From an uncultured Lachnospiraceae bacterium (GTDB lineage: Bacteria; Bacillota; Clostridia; Lachnospirales; Lachnospiraceae): DNA of 39,998 nt. The notes under the pieces were generated by a model, which ran no database searches, was not told where the DNA came from, and was given only the letters and a program-made list of their open reading frames with translations. Made by a program: the position numbers and the translations under genes. The DNA is taken from the NCBI GenBank assembly GCA_949051815.1, contig CARQVR010000007.1:1-39998 (forward strand). The letters are read 5' to 3'. Each line of letters starts with the position of its first letter. Within the stretch, counting starts at the first letter, position 1. Shown here in pieces: positions 39,554-39,998 of this stretch.

Positions 39554-39998
39554 ATGAGAGAAAACAGTGGGAATAATCTTGTAAATAAACATAACGGCAG
39601 GCAGAGAAGAAAGGCCGGGCGGCGGCTTCTGACGGGGGTTCTGGCGCTAGTCATGGTGTTGACCGGACAGCCGGGGACTGTCGGTCTGCTTCCGGTACAG
39701 GCGGAGCAGAAGGCGGAAATCCGGATGATCACAGGCTTTGCTTCTCTCGCGGAGGAGACGGCGCGGCAGGAAGTGCCGTTTGGGACGCAGCTTAGGGAAC
39801 TGAGTCTGCCGGACACACTGGAAGCGTATGTTTTGTCCGATGACCAGAAAAATTCAGGGGGGGGGGTAAAACCGCCTGATGATTCTGGTGGCACGGAGAA
39901 CGAAGAAGGAAGCGGGAACGCGGACGGCGGGGAGAACGAAGAAGGAAGCGGGAACGCGGACGGCGGGGAGAATGAAGAAGGAAGCGGGAACGCGGACG
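39554..39998 (+). CDS. Secreted surface protein, 5' part only
   Basis: The gene runs off the right edge, with 148 codons visible. AGGAGGGG (39536-39543) precedes the ATG. A basic N-terminus (QRRKAGRRLL) and a hydrophobic core (TGVLALVMVLTG) end near VQAEQ, a likely signal peptidase site. The mature start, MITGFASLAEETARQEVPFG then LPDTLEAYV, is a pattern I associate with large Lachnospiraceae cell-surface proteins. A Gly tract from the G10 run and a 12-residue acidic tandem repeat follow. It is likely wall-associated. The function of the missing part is unknown. Confidence 0.75.
   Translation, partial: MRENSGNNLVNKHNGRQRRKAGRRLLTGVLALVMVLTGQPGTVGLLPVQAEQKAEIRMITGFASLAEETARQEVPFGTQLRELSLPDTLEAYVLSDDQKNSGGGVKPPDDSGGTENEEGSGNADGGENEEGSGNADGGENEEGSGNAD
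39857..39866 (+). repeat. G10 homopolymer tract inside a coding region
   Basis: Ten consecutive G residues encode Gly-Gly-Gly and the first base of Val. With nine G the next codon is TAA; with eleven, a TGA follows within five codons. The tract therefore behaves as an on/off switch site, if its length varies. Confidence 0.85.
39890..39998 (+). repeat. 36-bp tandem repeats, at least three units
   Basis: Units at 39890-39925, 39926-39961 and 39962-39997 (a fourth begins at the edge) encode GGENEEGSGNAD. The first unit has ACG for GGG; the third has AAT for AAC. Otherwise the units are identical, which suggests recent expansion. Confidence 0.9.

Noticed and set aside
1..39998. CRISPR array, tRNA or rRNA genes
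   Set aside because: I saw no regularly spaced identical repeats with unique spacers, no tRNA cloverleaf with TTCRA-type arm and no rRNA conserved blocks. The spacing of the 11-bp motif is irregular.

Overview
The window looks like a chromosomal segment of a Gram-positive, spore-forming Clostridia, most likely a Lachnospiraceae gut bacterium. The reasons are strong AGGAGG-type ribosome binding sites, TTG and GTG starts, an FMN riboswitch built on a transcription terminator ahead of a RibU transporter subunit, a Bce-type antibiotic-sensing module, a GerMN lipoprotein, a ThrH phosphatase and a secreted repeat protein at the right edge. Base composition is mid-GC in the core genes and visibly more AT-rich in accessory stretches (about 1.45-5.9 kb and the restriction cassette). 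Species cannot be fixed from the sequence alone.

Layout. 0-2.2 kb: a ProX/YbaK-type tRNA deacylase, a 64-residue unknown protein, a GNAT acetyltransferase and a DinB-like protein. 2.2-2.7 kb: a decayed toxin-antitoxin pair; the Phd/YefM antitoxin is intact but the RelE/ParE toxin is broken by a local inversion. 2.8-3.6 kb: promoter, FMN riboswitch and ribU. 3.8-5.9 kb: an orphan lipoprotein and an orphan 348-residue protein. 6.0-11.0 kb: a BceRS two-component system and a BceAB ABC transporter, separated by a 204-bp MITE-like element with a 10-bp target duplication. 11.1-18.3 kb: a fic-hsdM-hsdS-hsdR cassette (Fic AMPylase plus complete type I restriction-modification system). 18.3-21.6 kb: an AraC/GyrI-like regulator, a coiled-coil protein, a MATE transporter relic, an ArsC/Spx-like protein and a DUF4037-type nucleotidyltransferase. 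21.7-25.4 kb: argJ-argB-argD for ornithine/arginine synthesis, preceded by an unusual cluster of hairpins. 25.5-27.7 kb: a membrane-anchored solute-binding-like protein and a small DMT transporter. 27.8-38.2 kb: comEA, a two-component system, a GerMN lipoprotein, comEC, a zinc-ribbon/TPM gene pair and holA. 38.4-40 kb: thrH, a small PGDYG-like protein and the start of a large secreted protein carrying a G10 tract and 36-bp tandem repeats.

The most unusual signal is a short interspersed DNA motif, consensus GTTTACATAAT (reverse ATTATGTAAAC), found 16 times when TTAACATAA variants are counted. It occurs on both strands, between genes and inside genes, including four in-frame copies in 132 bp of the TPM-domain gene. 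None lies between about 5.9 and 28.2 kb. I know of no regulator with this site. The second strongest candidate is the G10 tract at 39857-39866, where loss or gain of one G stops translation almost at once, as expected of a phase-variable surface protein.
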